Below are positions 1-7,254 of a stretch of DNA of 33,970 nt, one piece after another. The notes under the pieces are model-generated. The model saw only the letters and a program-made list of their open reading frames with translations, was not told where the DNA came from and did not search any database. The position numbers were made by a program, and so were the translations under genes. Within the stretch, counting starts at the first letter, position 1, and each line of letters starts with the position of its first letter. This stretch comes from Acidovorax sp. NB1 (GTDB lineage Bacteria > Pseudomonadota > Gammaproteobacteria > Burkholderiales > Burkholderiaceae_C): assembly GCF_005405905.1 (NCBI RefSeq), contig NZ_BJHU01000007.1, positions 1 to 33,970 of the forward strand. Direction: 5' to 3'.

Positions 1-64
1 CGATCTCGCTGAGAGAGAGTTGGTCGCGCAGCCTCATGCGCCTGACCTTGCCAATCATGTCCAT
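1..64 (-). CDS. IstA-like transposase, N-terminal fragment cut by the window edge
   Basis: Only the first 21 codons are visible. They include IGKVRRMRLRDQLSLSEI, which matches the start of IS21-family IstA transposases, where a short basic segment leads into a helix-turn-helix that binds the element's ends. The start is taken as the ATG at 64 because an AAGG sequence lies 8 nt upstream (minus strand, 76-73); a GTG at 73 sits on top of that site and is less likely. The catalytic DDE domain and the partner gene istB would lie outside the window. The family call rests on this short stretch plus the terminal repeats. Confidence 0.65.
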   Translation of the reverse strand, partial: MDMIGKVRRMRLRDQLSLSEI

Positions 65-81
65 GGTGATCACCTTGAATC

Positions 82-102
82 CCTGCTGAAATTCTCAGCA
101 GG
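82..102 (-). promoter_or_regulatory. Perfect hairpin in the istA leader
   Basis: CCTGCTGA and TCAGCAGG form an 8-bp perfect stem around a 5-nt loop, just upstream of the transposase ribosome binding site. Hairpins in this position in insertion sequences often limit transposase expression from outside transcription. The role here is inferred from position only. Confidence 0.45.
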
Positions 103-116
103 TCAGTGGAACACCC

Positions 117-172
117 TGGTCAATATTGGATTGGCACTTTGCGGTTTAGCTGGTCAAGATTGCATCGGCACT
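117..172 (-). repeat. Paired terminal repeats of the IS21-like element
   Basis: Two 22-bp direct repeats, 117-138 and 151-172, differ at three positions and are spaced 34 bp apart. Each begins TGGTCAA and ends GGCACT on the plus strand. IS21-family ends carry such repeated transposase-binding units. The outer copy marks the end of the element. Confidence 0.7.
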
Positions 173-324
173 AACACGGGGATTTTTTATTTCTGCGGCA
201 CACGCCAGACCGCAGTCCAACACCACACCGCACAGCCCAGAAGTACATCCGCCCACACGTGCGGATGCCTGGATGAATGGCACATCCTCGGGCAGCCTTC
301 CGGCAACCCCAGGAGCACCCTCTT

Positions 325-3090
325 TTACTTGCGCAGCAGCGTTTTCAGCACATTCTGCAGACGCCGCGCGCTGGCCGCGTCGCTGGCGCTTGCCAGCACC
401 CGCGCGGCATCCTGACCCCAAGTCTGGGCAGGGGCCGGATCGTTGCGGCGCGTCAGCAGTTGCAGTTGCAGCATGCGACGTGCGGCAATGTGTTCTGCAG
501 GCGTGGGGGCTTCTGCCGCCATTTCCAGGCGCAGCAGGGCTTCGGCGGCATCGCCCTGAGGCGCTGCAGACAGCGCCTGGGTCCACGCGGTGCGCACGGA
601 GGCCGTCACGCGGCCACCGAGGTCCTGGGCACTGGGGACCTGGGCCGGGTCACGCTTGTCCCAGGCGGCAAGCAACTGGGTCAGGGTTTCGCCGTGGGCC
701 TGGGCCGCCAGCTTTTTCAGCGCCAGCTGCGCGTGCTCCATGGCATCGCGCTGCGCGCGGAACGCCACATCACCCAGGCGGGGACCGCGGTCTTCGTAGG
801 CGGGACGCTCTCCCATGCGGCCACCACGGTCGTTGCGGTCACCAAAGCGTCCTTCGGCGCGTGGAGCACGCCCGGCATCACGGTCACCAGGACGGCCATC
901 GCGGCGGTCACCTGGGCGTGCACCACGTCCTGGGGCTGCTGGGGCGTCCTTTTTCATGCCTGGGCGATCGTCGCCACGCACCGCCACCACAGGGCGGGCG
1001 GGCTTGGGCGGTGCCACGGGCGCCGCTGCAGGAGCTGCCGCTTCGCCATCGGCAGCAGCAGCACCATCTCCCTCCGTGGCTGCATCGGCCGCAGGGGCAT
1101 CGCCACCCACAGCCTGCTCTGCCGGTGCTGCTGCGCTCTGCTCCGCCTTCTGCGCAGAGGCGACTGCTTCGGCCGCCTGGGCCTGGCCGCGCAATGCCGC
1201 TTCGAGCGCTTGCACGGCAGCACGGATCTGCTGCGCGTCGCCCGTGGCATTGGCCGCCTCCAGGGCCTTGGAGGCATCCAGCACCACGCGGTCGCGTGCG
1301 CTCAGCTCGGTGGCGGCCTTTTCGCGGTCAGCCGACTTGCGGTTGAAGGCTTCGTCAATAGGCTTGCGGAAGGCATCCCACAGCTTTTGTTCGTGCTTGC
1401 GATCGAGCGGTACGGACTGTGCCTCGCCCTGCCAGCGCTGCTGCAGGGCCTTGACGGCGTCAATGCGCAGCATGGGTGCTGCACCCAGCGCCGTCGCTTC
1501 TTCGATCATGGCGTGGCGGCGGGCAAGGCTGTCTTTTTGCGCAGCCTCCAAGGGAGCGGCAGCCAGGGCAATGGCCTGTTTCCACAACGGCTGCAGTTCG
1601 GCGAACAGCTTTTCGCCCACATGGCCACCTTCGCGCCAGCGGTCGCCAAACTGGTACAGCGCACGGTTGATGCCCTTCCAGTCGGTGGACGTGGCATGGG
1701 CCTGCGCCCAGGCCTTGACCTCCTCGATCAGCGCCAGGCGCTGTGCCTTGTGCTCAGCTGCCTCGGTACGGATCTTGTCCAGCCATGCCTCGACGACCTT
1801 GTGCGCAGCGTTGCAGGCCTCGTCGAACTTCTTCCACAACGCATGGTTGGGCGCGCCGCCTTGGTCTGCCTGCTTCCATTGGTCGCGCAGATTGCGCAGG
1901 GTTTCCTGCATCTTGCGGCCACCGAGGGCCTGGCCTTCAGGGCGGTTGAGCAAGGCTTCTGCCTTGGCAACCAGGTCTTCACGCACCTGGTCGGCACTCC
2001 AGCGCTGCCAGCCTTCCAGCTCGCCAGCGGCGACCAGTGCCGTGTGCACCTGCTGCTCCAGGGCATTGTCGATGTGCTTGCCATGCACCTTGAGCACGGC
2101 ACGCAGGGCGGCTGCAGCACCAGCGCTGGCCTTGCCATGGCCTTCGGCCGTTTCTTTTTCAAGCGTGGTCAGGGCCTCGCGCACCACCTGAGCAGCTTTT
2201 TCCACCACTTCAGGGGCTACCTTGGGCTTTACAGCACGCGCGGGCTTGGCCGCAGCTGCAGCGGCGGCCGACGCTTCGGTCGGCAGGCCACGGGCAGCGC
2301 GCAGCTCATCGGCCCACACGGGCACGGGTGGCAGAGGCGCTGCGGCGTCTTCAGCAGCGGCGGCGGCCTGGGCCACGGCGGGCTGGAAGGCTTCCCACAC
2401 CACCAGCAACTGGGTGCGGGAGGCATCCAGCAGCGGAGGGAAGCGCGCTTCCACGCTCACCCAGCTGGCGTCGCCCGTCAGTTCCTGGGCCTGCTCCTGC
2501 CAGCGAGCCACATCGGCGCGCAGCAACTCCAGCGCAGCATGGGCGTCGCGCCAAGGCTTGGTTGAGAGCACTTCGATGCGCTGGGCCAGCAACACGGCCG
2601 CCTCGCGTTGCACCTGCACGCGGTGCTGCAGATCTTCAATGACCTTGACGCGGTCAGCCATCTGCACCTTGAGCAGCGACAGCGGTTCGCGCGACAAAGG
2701 GGCTCCCGCCTTGGCGGCATCGCGCTGCCAGGCCAGGGCATCGGCAATATTGAGCTTGGGGGCTGCCAGCAGCGCCTGGGCCTTCTCGGCCCACTCTGCA
2801 GCGATGGCTTCCTGCCCCTTGGCGCGGCGGATTTCGTCGAGGCGCTCGCGCACGGCACGGGCAGCGCCCTTGTCGCGGCCGCTCAGCTCCTTGAAGACTT
2901 CCTGCAGCTGTTCGGGCGCAGGCTGGGTGGCCAGCCAGTCACGGATGCGGGAGGCGCGCTCGCCAGAGGTGGCGGCAGAAAAGGCGCCGCCGGTCAGCGC
3001 ATCGAGCGGATGCAGCTCTTGGGTTTTGGCCGGGGCCGGATTCACTTCAGGTGCGTCGGACATTTTGCTGCGGGAAAAAAATGGAAACAT
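325..3090 (-). CDS. Large DUF349-domain protein (921 aa)
   Basis: A soluble, mainly helical protein rich in alanine, lysine and glutamate, with DUF349-type repeats in its centre. Typical segments are LWKKFDEACNAAHKVVEAW near residue 420 and LWDAFRKPIDEAFNRKSADR near residue 570, each a tryptophan and FR/FD followed by a charged helix. Around residues 270-290 there is an Ala/Lys/Pro linker. Residues ~650-700 are Ala/Pro rich, and ~710-770 form an Arg/Gly/Asp-rich stretch (GRGARPGDRRDGRPGDRD and similar) before a final helical domain. The start is taken at MFPFFSRSK; the reading frame is open for 79 more codons upstream, but those lack family character. MSDAPEV (start 3063) is an alternative. 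The gene stands alone on its strand. The family's molecular function is not established; the basic RG-rich part suggests nucleic-acid contact, which is inference. Confidence 0.8.
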   Translation of the reverse strand: MFPFFSRSKMSDAPEVNPAPAKTQELHPLDALTGGAFSAATSGERASRIRDWLATQPAPEQLQEVFKELSGRDKGAARAVRERLDEIRRAKGQEAIAAEWAEKAQALLAAPKLNIADALAWQRDAAKAGAPLSREPLSLLKVQMADRVKVIEDLQHRVQVQREAAVLLAQRIEVLSTKPWRDAHAALELLRADVARWQEQAQELTGDASWVSVEARFPPLLDASRTQLLVVWEAFQPAVAQAAAAAEDAAAPLPPVPVWADELRAARGLPTEASAAAAAAAKPARAVKPKVAPEVVEKAAQVVREALTTLEKETAEGHGKASAGAAAALRAVLKVHGKHIDNALEQQVHTALVAAGELEGWQRWSADQVREDLVAKAEALLNRPEGQALGGRKMQETLRNLRDQWKQADQGGAPNHALWKKFDEACNAAHKVVEAWLDKIRTEAAEHKAQRLALIEEVKAWAQAHATSTDWKGINRALYQFGDRWREGGHVGEKLFAELQPLWKQAIALAAAPLEAAQKDSLARRHAMIEEATALGAAPMLRIDAVKALQQRWQGEAQSVPLDRKHEQKLWDAFRKPIDEAFNRKSADREKAATELSARDRVVLDASKALEAANATGDAQQIRAAVQALEAALRGQAQAAEAVASAQKAEQSAAAPAEQAVGGDAPAADAATEGDGAAAADGEAAAPAAAPVAPPKPARPVVAVRGDDRPGMKKDAPAAPGRGARPGDRRDGRPGDRDAGRAPRAEGRFGDRNDRGGRMGERPAYEDRGPRLGDVAFRAQRDAMEHAQLALKKLAAQAHGETLTQLLAAWDKRDPAQVPSAQDLGGRVTASVRTAWTQALSAAPQGDAAEALLRLEMAAEAPTPAEHIAARRMLQLQLLTRRNDPAPAQTWGQDAARVLASASDAASARRLQNVLKTLLRK

Positions 3091-3355
3091 GGATCCAATG
3101 GATAACAAAGCGCCTTCGAAGGCAAAGGCCTGAAGGCTGGCCAGGGCCACGTGCCAGACGCGCGCCAAGGCCACAAAAGAGCTATTTTCACCGGGTTCGG
3201 CCCACGGGCCTCTGGGTAGCGCGGGGTCACACCGCCGGACTGATCTGGCACAAGGCATGGCCAGGCAAGGCGGCAGGCTGAGCACCCCTCTCGGCGGCGG
3301 ACTCCACCACTGCGAGCGCGCCACCACGGCTCAAGGGAACAACCCCCATTATCTA

Positions 3356-3384
3356 TATATAAGAGCCCACCCCAGGACTTTCCA
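3356..3384 (-). promoter_or_regulatory. Possible promoter of the DUF349 gene
   Basis: On the minus strand TGGAAA (3384-3379) and TATATA (3361-3356) are separated by 17 bp; each matches the sigma-70 consensus at four of six positions. It lies in a conspicuous A+T patch in GC-rich DNA. It would give a leader of about 260 nt. Weak evidence, sequence only. Confidence 0.35.
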
Positions 3385-3544
3385 GGAATCGTGCGGCCGC
3401 ACAGCCTCCAACGGGTGCCTTGAAAGAGCGCCGTCCACGAGCATCCAGTGCCCGCAACAACCCCTTGACCACGCATGCCCCCGCCGCATCGCAGCCGCGC
3501 GCATGGCGAAGCTTCCCACCCACAGAGCACAAAAACACGGCAGC

Positions 3545-3593
3545 AAATAAGAAAGCCCGACGGACAGGGCCTCGTGGCCTGCCCGCCGGGCTT
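3545..3593 (-). terminator. Strong intrinsic terminator, minus strand
   Basis: On the minus strand AAGCCCGGCGGGCAGGCC and its 3' partner form a stem of about 17 bp around an ACGA loop, with one bulged C and two G-U pairs. It runs directly into TTTCTTATTT. On the plus strand no T-run follows, so it is directional. No annotated gene ends here; the only transcript it can serve comes from the minus strand to its right. Confidence 0.8.
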
Positions 3594-3771
3594 GACGGCT
3601 GACACAACGGTCTTTGCCATCGGTCGCGATGTGGAGATGAAGGTCCACATGGCGAGGAGGCAAGGGATTGCCTCCAGGGGGTGCCTTAGAAGCGGCATCT
3701 GCTGCACCTTGGCACTGAATGCCCTCAGAGGGAGACTTCGCTTCGTCTGGCGATGCCTGAAATCTACAGGC
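3545..3771 (-). ncRNA. Candidate small RNA (~227 nt), unrecognised family
   Basis: A minus-strand unit with all the marks of an independent small RNA. A promoter (3806-3778) predicts a start near 3771. The RNA would then begin with a hairpin, GCCTG-TAGATTT-CAGGC. Further stems are a perfect 8-bp hairpin with a 4-nt loop at 3676-3657 and a 7-bp stem at 3651-3630. It ends in a strong intrinsic terminator (3593-3545). Nothing in the minus-strand frames looks like a protein. I compared it from memory with 6S, tmRNA, RNase P and SRP RNA and saw no match. It lies between the DUF349 gene and the plus-strand lytic transglycosylase and overlaps neither. Function unknown. Confidence 0.6.
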
Positions 3772-3777
3772 GCCTCT

Positions 3778-3806
3778 ACCTTACCAAAGTCGCTCGCCGG
3801 GCTCAA
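3778..3806 (-). promoter_or_regulatory. Promoter of the candidate small RNA
   Basis: TTGAGC (3806-3801) and TAAGGT (3783-3778) on the minus strand are spaced by 17 bp. A start 7 nt downstream places the 5' end exactly at the base of a hairpin, a usual arrangement for stable small RNAs. Confidence 0.5.
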
Positions 3807-3968
3807 ATCGGATTCTCAATGGCAGCTAAACGGCCGATTGAATTTGACATGAAGGCGTCACAACGGCCACCCGCGCCAGGCGACTCCACACCCCCAAAAG
3901 ACTGCCGAGACTGTGATTTTTTACATACTTTTCATAACTGAAGTGTCTAAAAAAATTAAACGTTAGTA

Positions 3969-3998
3969 TTGACTATGTATTTAGTGACCTCCTAGAAT
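3969..3998 (+). promoter_or_regulatory. Sigma-70 promoter for the lytic transglycosylase
   Basis: TTGACT (3969-3974), an 18-bp spacer and TAGAAT (3993-3998), preceded by an A/T-rich tract that could act as an UP element. Predicted start near 4005, giving a leader of about 184 nt. Confidence 0.65.
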
Positions 3999-4004
3999 CC
4001 GCCA

Positions 4005-4188
4005 GCCCCGAAAACGGGCTAGTAAAAACCCCAACCCGCTGCCGACCCCGGCTAAGTCAAACCAGGCAACAAGCACTCCACAGACGTGCAGCCCGGACTT
4101 GATGGCGTACCAATCCAGGCGAATTGCCGGGAAGGTGCAGTCCTCGCGACTGCCCCCTCTTCCCGCTGCGCCTCAGAAAGGAAGAGCT
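4005..4188 (+). promoter_or_regulatory. Long 5' leader of the transglycosylase mRNA
   Basis: The predicted leader is unusually long and starts with a small GC hairpin with an A-rich loop (AGCCC/GGGCT, 4004-4020). A perfect 6-bp stem, GCAGTC-CTCGC-GACTGC, lies at 4137-4153, about 35 nt before the start codon. I could not match it to a known riboswitch class. Confidence 0.35.
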
Positions 4189-5031
4189 ATGACAGCGTCA
4201 GGAAAAATAGTCTCCGGCGTGCGAACCTTCGCGGCCGATGTGACCGAAGGTTTTCTTGAAATCACCCACAACAGCTTTGCCCTCATCGGCCTTGCCGTTG
4301 CTTTCATCATCATTGCCCTCACAGCTAGGCCCGATCTGCGCCAGGCAGGCGAAGAGCGTCTCATGGGCTGGTTGCAAGCCCGCCAGGTGGAAATGCTGGG
4401 CATGCCCATCGAGCCCGAAGCCAGCGAACGCGCCACGGCCGCCAACCCCAAGGACCTGCCCAAAGAGCAGGCGGCGGTGGCCTTCTGGCTCAGCAAGAAG
4501 TACCGCGTGGCCCCCGAGCCGCTCAGCGTGCTGGTGGCCGAGGCCTACGACATTGGCACGCGTGCCAAGATCGACCCCACGCTGATCCTGGCCATCATGG
4601 CCATCGAGTCGAGCTTCAATCCGTTCGCCGAGAGCTCCGTGGGTGCCCAGGGCCTCATGCAGGTCATGACCCGCGTGCACACCGACAAGTACCAGAGCTT
4701 TGGCGGCCACTTTGCCGCCTTTGACCCGGTGAGCAACCTGCGCGTGGGCGTCAAGGTGCTGCAGGAATGTATTGCGCGCGCTGGCTCTGTCGAGGGCGGC
4801 CTGCGCTACTACGTGGGCGCAGCCAACATGGCCGACGATGGTGGCTACGCGGCCAAGGTGATGGCGGAGCATTTCCGCCTGCGCCAGGTAGCCAACGGCC
4901 GGGCCATGCCTTTCAATCCCCCTCCATCGCTGTCCACCCAGGCGCCCGCGCAGAGCATCCCGGCTGCAGCCCCTGCAGTGGTGGTGCCCTCGGCGGCTAC
5001 GGACAAAGTGGCCCTGCTGTCGGGCCTTTGA
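4189..5031 (+). CDS. Membrane-anchored lytic transglycosylase (SLT domain)
   Basis: A 280-residue protein that should cleave the glycan strands of peptidoglycan from the periplasmic side of the inner membrane. A single membrane segment (about residues 28-46) is followed by a charged linker and an SLT domain. The catalytic glutamate is E140 in AIMAIESSFNP, followed by GAQGLMQVM, the classical SLT motif pair. YYVGAANMADDGGYAAKVM is the third conserved segment. The C-terminus is a Pro/Ala tail. The start is the ATG after AAAGGAAG; an upstream in-frame extension from 4099 lacks a binding site. It has its own promoter and lies just before the glyA riboswitch, whose -35 overlaps this stop codon. 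Family call firm; exact class not determined. Confidence 0.85.
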   Translation: MTASGKIVSGVRTFAADVTEGFLEITHNSFALIGLAVAFIIIALTARPDLRQAGEERLMGWLQARQVEMLGMPIEPEASERATAANPKDLPKEQAAVAFWLSKKYRVAPEPLSVLVAEAYDIGTRAKIDPTLILAIMAIESSFNPFAESSVGAQGLMQVMTRVHTDKYQSFGGHFAAFDPVSNLRVGVKVLQECIARAGSVEGGLRYYVGAANMADDGGYAAKVMAEHFRLRQVANGRAMPFNPPPSLSTQAPAQSIPAAAPAVVVPSAATDKVALLSGL

Positions 5032-5058
5032 AGAATGCGCCACCGCGTCGGCTACACT
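5028..5058 (+). promoter_or_regulatory. Probable glyA promoter
   Basis: TTGAAG (5028-5033), overlapping the transglycosylase stop codon, and TACACT (5053-5058), with a 19-bp spacer. The start predicted near 5065 coincides with the 5' end of the ZTP aptamer. The long spacer makes the -35 assignment uncertain. Confidence 0.5.
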
Positions 5059-5062
5059 AGCA

Positions 5063-5207
5063 AGGTACGCGACTGGCGATAGGCGCTGCATCCCACACCA
5101 GGGTGCTGCCGCTGACGTGGAAACCGGCAAGGGCCCGCCCCTTGTGAACCACTGGGAAGCGTGCCGCACGGGGCCACCCGCTGCGTTCAGCCGTTCGCCT
5201 GGGCAGC
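5063..5207 (+). promoter_or_regulatory. ZTP (pfl-motif) riboswitch aptamer upstream of glyA
   Basis: The aptamer senses ZTP/ZMP, the purine intermediate AICAR phosphates that build up when one-carbon folate runs short. Recognisable conserved parts are GCGACTGGCG (5069-5078) at the 5' end, ACCACTGGGAAGCGTGCCG (5148-5166) in the middle and GCCGTTCGCCTGGGCA (5190-5205) at the 3' end. The last is the hallmark ligand-binding segment of the class. The insert between 5079 and 5147 forms variable stems. The class is known upstream of glyA, purH, folD and fhs, which fits the next gene. Assigned by eye; a covariance search would settle it. Confidence 0.85.
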
Positions 5208-5242
5208 CCTTGTTTCAAGGGACACAAGTTCTTAGGACTGCC
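5202..5242 (+). promoter_or_regulatory. Putative expression platform of the ZTP riboswitch
   Basis: GGCAG (5202-5206), part of the conserved ligand-binding segment, can pair with CTGCC (5238-5242) next to the glyA start. The loop so formed contains a perfect CCCTTG-TTT-CAAGGG hairpin (5207-5221) and the AGGA ribosome binding site (5234-5237). No T-run follows, so control is likely at translation: ligand binding would free the site. Inference from base pairing. Confidence 0.5.
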
Positions 5243-5247
5243 AAACC

Positions 5248-6492
5248 ATGTACGACCGCAACATTCTTGTCGAACAAACCGATCCCGAACTCTTTGCCGC
5301 CATCCAGGCTGAAAACGCCCGGCAAGAGCACCACATCGAGCTGATCGCCAGCGAAAACTACGCCTCCCCCGCCGTGATGTGGGCGCAAGGCACCCAGCTC
5401 ACCAACAAATACGCCGAAGGCTACCCCGGCAAGCGCTACTACGGTGGCTGTGAGCATGTGGACGTGGCCGAGCAGCTGGCCATCGACCGCGTGAAGAAGA
5501 TTTTCGGCGCCGACGCGGCCAACGTGCAGCCGCACTGCGGCGCATCTGCCAACGAAGCCGTGTTCCTGGCCTTCCTCAAGCCCGGCGACACCATCATGGG
5601 CATGAGCCTGGCCGAAGGTGGCCACCTGACCCACGGCATGCCCCTGAACATGTCCGGCAAGTGGTTCAACGTGGTCAGCTACGGTCTGGACAAGAACGAA
5701 GCCATCGACTACGACGCGATGGAAGCCAAGGCCCGCGAACACAAGCCCAAGCTGATCGTGGCCGGTGCATCCGCCTACAGCCTGCACATCGATTTCGAGC
5801 GCTTCGCCAAGATCGCCAAGGAAATCGGCGCGATCTTCATGGTGGACATGGCCCACTACGCCGGCCTGATCGCTGCGGGCGTGTACCCCAACCCCGTGCC
5901 CCACGCCGACGTGGTGACATCGACCACGCACAAGAGCCTGCGCGGCCCCCGTGGCGGCATCATCCTGATGAAGGCTGAGCACGAAAAGGCCATCAACAGC
6001 GCCATCTTCCCCGGCCTGCAAGGCGGCCCGCTGATGCACGTGATCGCAGCCAAGGCCGTGGCCTTCAAGGAAGCGATGCAGCCCGAGTTCAAGGCTTATC
6101 AAGAGCAAGTGGCCAAGAACGCCAAGGTCGTGGCCGAAACGCTGACCGCACGCGGCCTGCGCATCGTGTCGGGCGGCACGCAAAGCCACGTGATGCTGGT
6201 GGACCTGCGTGCCAAGGGCATCACCGGCAAGGAAGCCGAGGCCGTGCTGGGCGCCGCCCACATGACCATCAACAAGAACGCGATCCCCAACGACCCTGAA
6301 AAGCCGATGGTGACCAGCGGCGTGCGCATTGGCACCCCCGCCATGACCACGCGCGGCTTCAAGGAAGAAGAAGCCCGCATCACGGCCAACCTGATTGCCG
6401 ACGTGCTGGACAACCCCCGCGACGAAGCCAACATCGCCGCCGTGCGCGCCAAGGTCAACGCCCTGACCGCACGTTTCCCGGTCTACCGTTAA
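5248..6492 (+). CDS. glyA: Serine hydroxymethyltransferase
   Basis: Converts serine and tetrahydrofolate to glycine and 5,10-methylene-tetrahydrofolate, the main supply of one-carbon units. At 414 residues it has the normal bacterial length. Visible signatures are [13 protein letters not shown] near residue 30, YYGGCEHVD near 65, the cofactor histidine/aspartate region [14 protein letters not shown], and the PLP-binding lysine K229 in [12 protein letters not shown]. The C-terminus contains [17 protein letters not shown] riboswitch in the leader ties its expression to folate status. nrdR follows 21 nt downstream on the same strand, so the two are probably co-transcribed. The ATG has AGGA 10 nt upstream. 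Confidence 0.97.
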   Translation: MYDRNILVEQTDPELFAAIQAENARQEHHIELIASENYASPAVMWAQGTQLTNKYAEGYPGKRYYGGCEHVDVAEQLAIDRVKKIFGADAANVQPHCGASANEAVFLAFLKPGDTIMGMSLAEGGHLTHGMPLNMSGKWFNVVSYGLDKNEAIDYDAMEAKAREHKPKLIVAGASAYSLHIDFERFAKIAKEIGAIFMVDMAHYAGLIAAGVYPNPVPHADVVTSTTHKSLRGPRGGIILMKAEHEKAINSAIFPGLQGGPLMHVIAAKAVAFKEAMQPEFKAYQEQVAKNAKVVAETLTARGLRIVSGGTQSHVMLVDLRAKGITGKEAEAVLGAAHMTINKNAIPNDPEKPMVTSGVRIGTPAMTTRGFKEEEARITANLIADVLDNPRDEANIAAVRAKVNALTARFPVYR

Positions 6493-6513
6493 GCAAGCCG
6501 GTTCTCAGCGTCC

Positions 6514-6963
6514 ATGAAGTGCCCCTTCTGCAGCCACCTCGAAACGCAAGTCGTTGAAACGCGGGTGTCTGAGGATGGGGTCTTCATCCGCCGCCGCCGC
6601 CAGTGCGGCGCGTGCGACAAGCGCTTCACCACCTACGAGCGGCCGGAAGTGAACTTCCCGGCCATCGTCAAGAAAGACGGTCGGCGCATTGAATACGACC
6701 GCAGCAAGCTGCTCGGCTCGTTCAACCTGGCTCTGCGCAAGCGTCCCGTGAGCACCGACCAGATCGACACGGCCATTGAGCGCATTGAAGAAAAGCTGCT
6801 CAACCTGGGCCAGCGCGAGGTGATCTCCAGCCGCATTGGCGAGCTGGTGATGCGCGAACTCAAGAAGCTCGACAAAGTGGCCTACATCCGCTTTGCCAGC
6901 GTATACCGCAGCTTTGAAGACATCGACGACTTCCGCGCCATGGTCGATGAAGTGCGCAAGTAG
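6514..6963 (+). CDS. nrdR: Transcriptional repressor NrdR
   Basis: A 149-residue repressor of ribonucleotide reductase genes. The N-terminal zinc ribbon is formed by C3, C6, C31 and C34 (MKCPFC and QCGACDKRF) and binds NrdR boxes. An ATP-cone domain follows (from about residue 46, [15 protein letters not shown]), which reads the ATP/dATP ratio. The C-terminus ([19 protein letters not shown]) is typical. It sits directly behind glyA, an order common in betaproteobacteria, linking folate-dependent thymidylate supply with dNTP control. There is no strong ribosome binding site before the ATG, which may mean coupling to glyA translation. Confidence 0.96.
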   Translation: MKCPFCSHLETQVVETRVSEDGVFIRRRRQCGACDKRFTTYERPEVNFPAIVKKDGRRIEYDRSKLLGSFNLALRKRPVSTDQIDTAIERIEEKLLNLGQREVISSRIGELVMRELKKLDKVAYIRFASVYRSFEDIDDFRAMVDEVRK

Positions 6964-7008
6964 CCGCGCCCCGTGCTGCGCGCCCCAGTTGCCCAGCAGG
7001 CATGAGTT

Positions 7009-7074
7009 CAAGCTTTTTTGGCCACCACCGCGCGCCCATCAAGCACTGATAGCTATCAATAGCATAGCAAACAC
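7009..7074. repeat. Dispersed intergenic repeat, copy 1 (type A)
   Basis: A 66-bp segment downstream of nrdR that aligns without gaps to 17442-17507 at about 65% identity (43 of 66 by eye). Shared blocks are CAAGC at the left, CCGCGCG in the middle and TAGCAAACA at the right. It contains TGATAGCTATCA, a perfect palindrome. It resembles short repeats found between genes in Comamonadaceae. Confidence 0.6.
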
Positions 7075-7144
7075 AAGCCACCCACCTGCCCTGCCTGGAC
7101 AACACGCAGCGCTGCCCCCCGAGGCTACAAGGCCATTCACTCCT

Positions 7145-7207
7145 GAAAATATAGCTACCAAGGCTTACTGGGCGAGCGCAGAAGGCCATTTTGGCTCGAT
7201 ATTTTTC
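7145..7207. repeat. Dispersed intergenic repeat, copy 1 (type B)
   Basis: A 63-bp A/T-flanked segment just before the EamA transporter gene. It shares AGCT...TAC...GCGC and AGAAG(G)CCATTT with 22262-22327 in the same order. It resembles a Comamonadaceae intergenic repeat with a TAGCT...GCGC core. It probably has no coding role. Confidence 0.5.
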
Positions 7208-7254
7208 GTTCGAGCCAGCAGCACGCCCTGCGCCCGTGCCCGACAATCCCTGCG

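Larger units (their letters stand above)
1..172 (-). mobile_element. IS21-family insertion sequence, terminal part only
   Basis: The end of an insertion sequence runs off the left edge. Reading the minus strand from 172 there are two terminal repeat units (172-151 and 138-117), then a hairpin (102-82), then the start of a transposase gene at 64. Multiple repeats inside the end and an IstA-type start are features of the IS21 family. The outer boundary is either 170 (element starting TGCC) or 172 (starting AGTGCC); the other end is needed to decide. The element is oriented with istA reading leftwards, out of the window. Whether it is intact cannot be seen. Confidence 0.7.
3091..4188. other. 1.1 kb intergenic region without protein genes
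   Basis: Between the divergent DUF349 and transglycosylase genes I see no convincing protein gene; the open frames here are short or are low-complexity extensions. The region holds, from left to right, a possible DUF349 promoter, the small RNA unit 3545-3771, a sigma-70 promoter at 3969-3998 and a ~184-nt leader. About 3807-3968 shows no clear structure apart from an A+T-rich stretch at 3915-3965. Confidence 0.6.

Noticed and set aside
246..267. CATCCGC/GCGGATG hairpin after the DUF349 gene
   Set aside because: Seven-bp stem with an 8-nt loop and no T-run on either strand; too weak to call a terminator.
277..2565. 762-codon plus-strand frame opposite the DUF349 gene
   Set aside because: Shadow of the real gene on the other strand; no domain and no ribosome binding site.
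3042..3806. Long minus-strand open frame (254 codons) across the intergenic region
   Set aside because: No recognisable domain, and it runs through the small RNA hairpins and the intrinsic terminator. It reflects GC-rich open frames.
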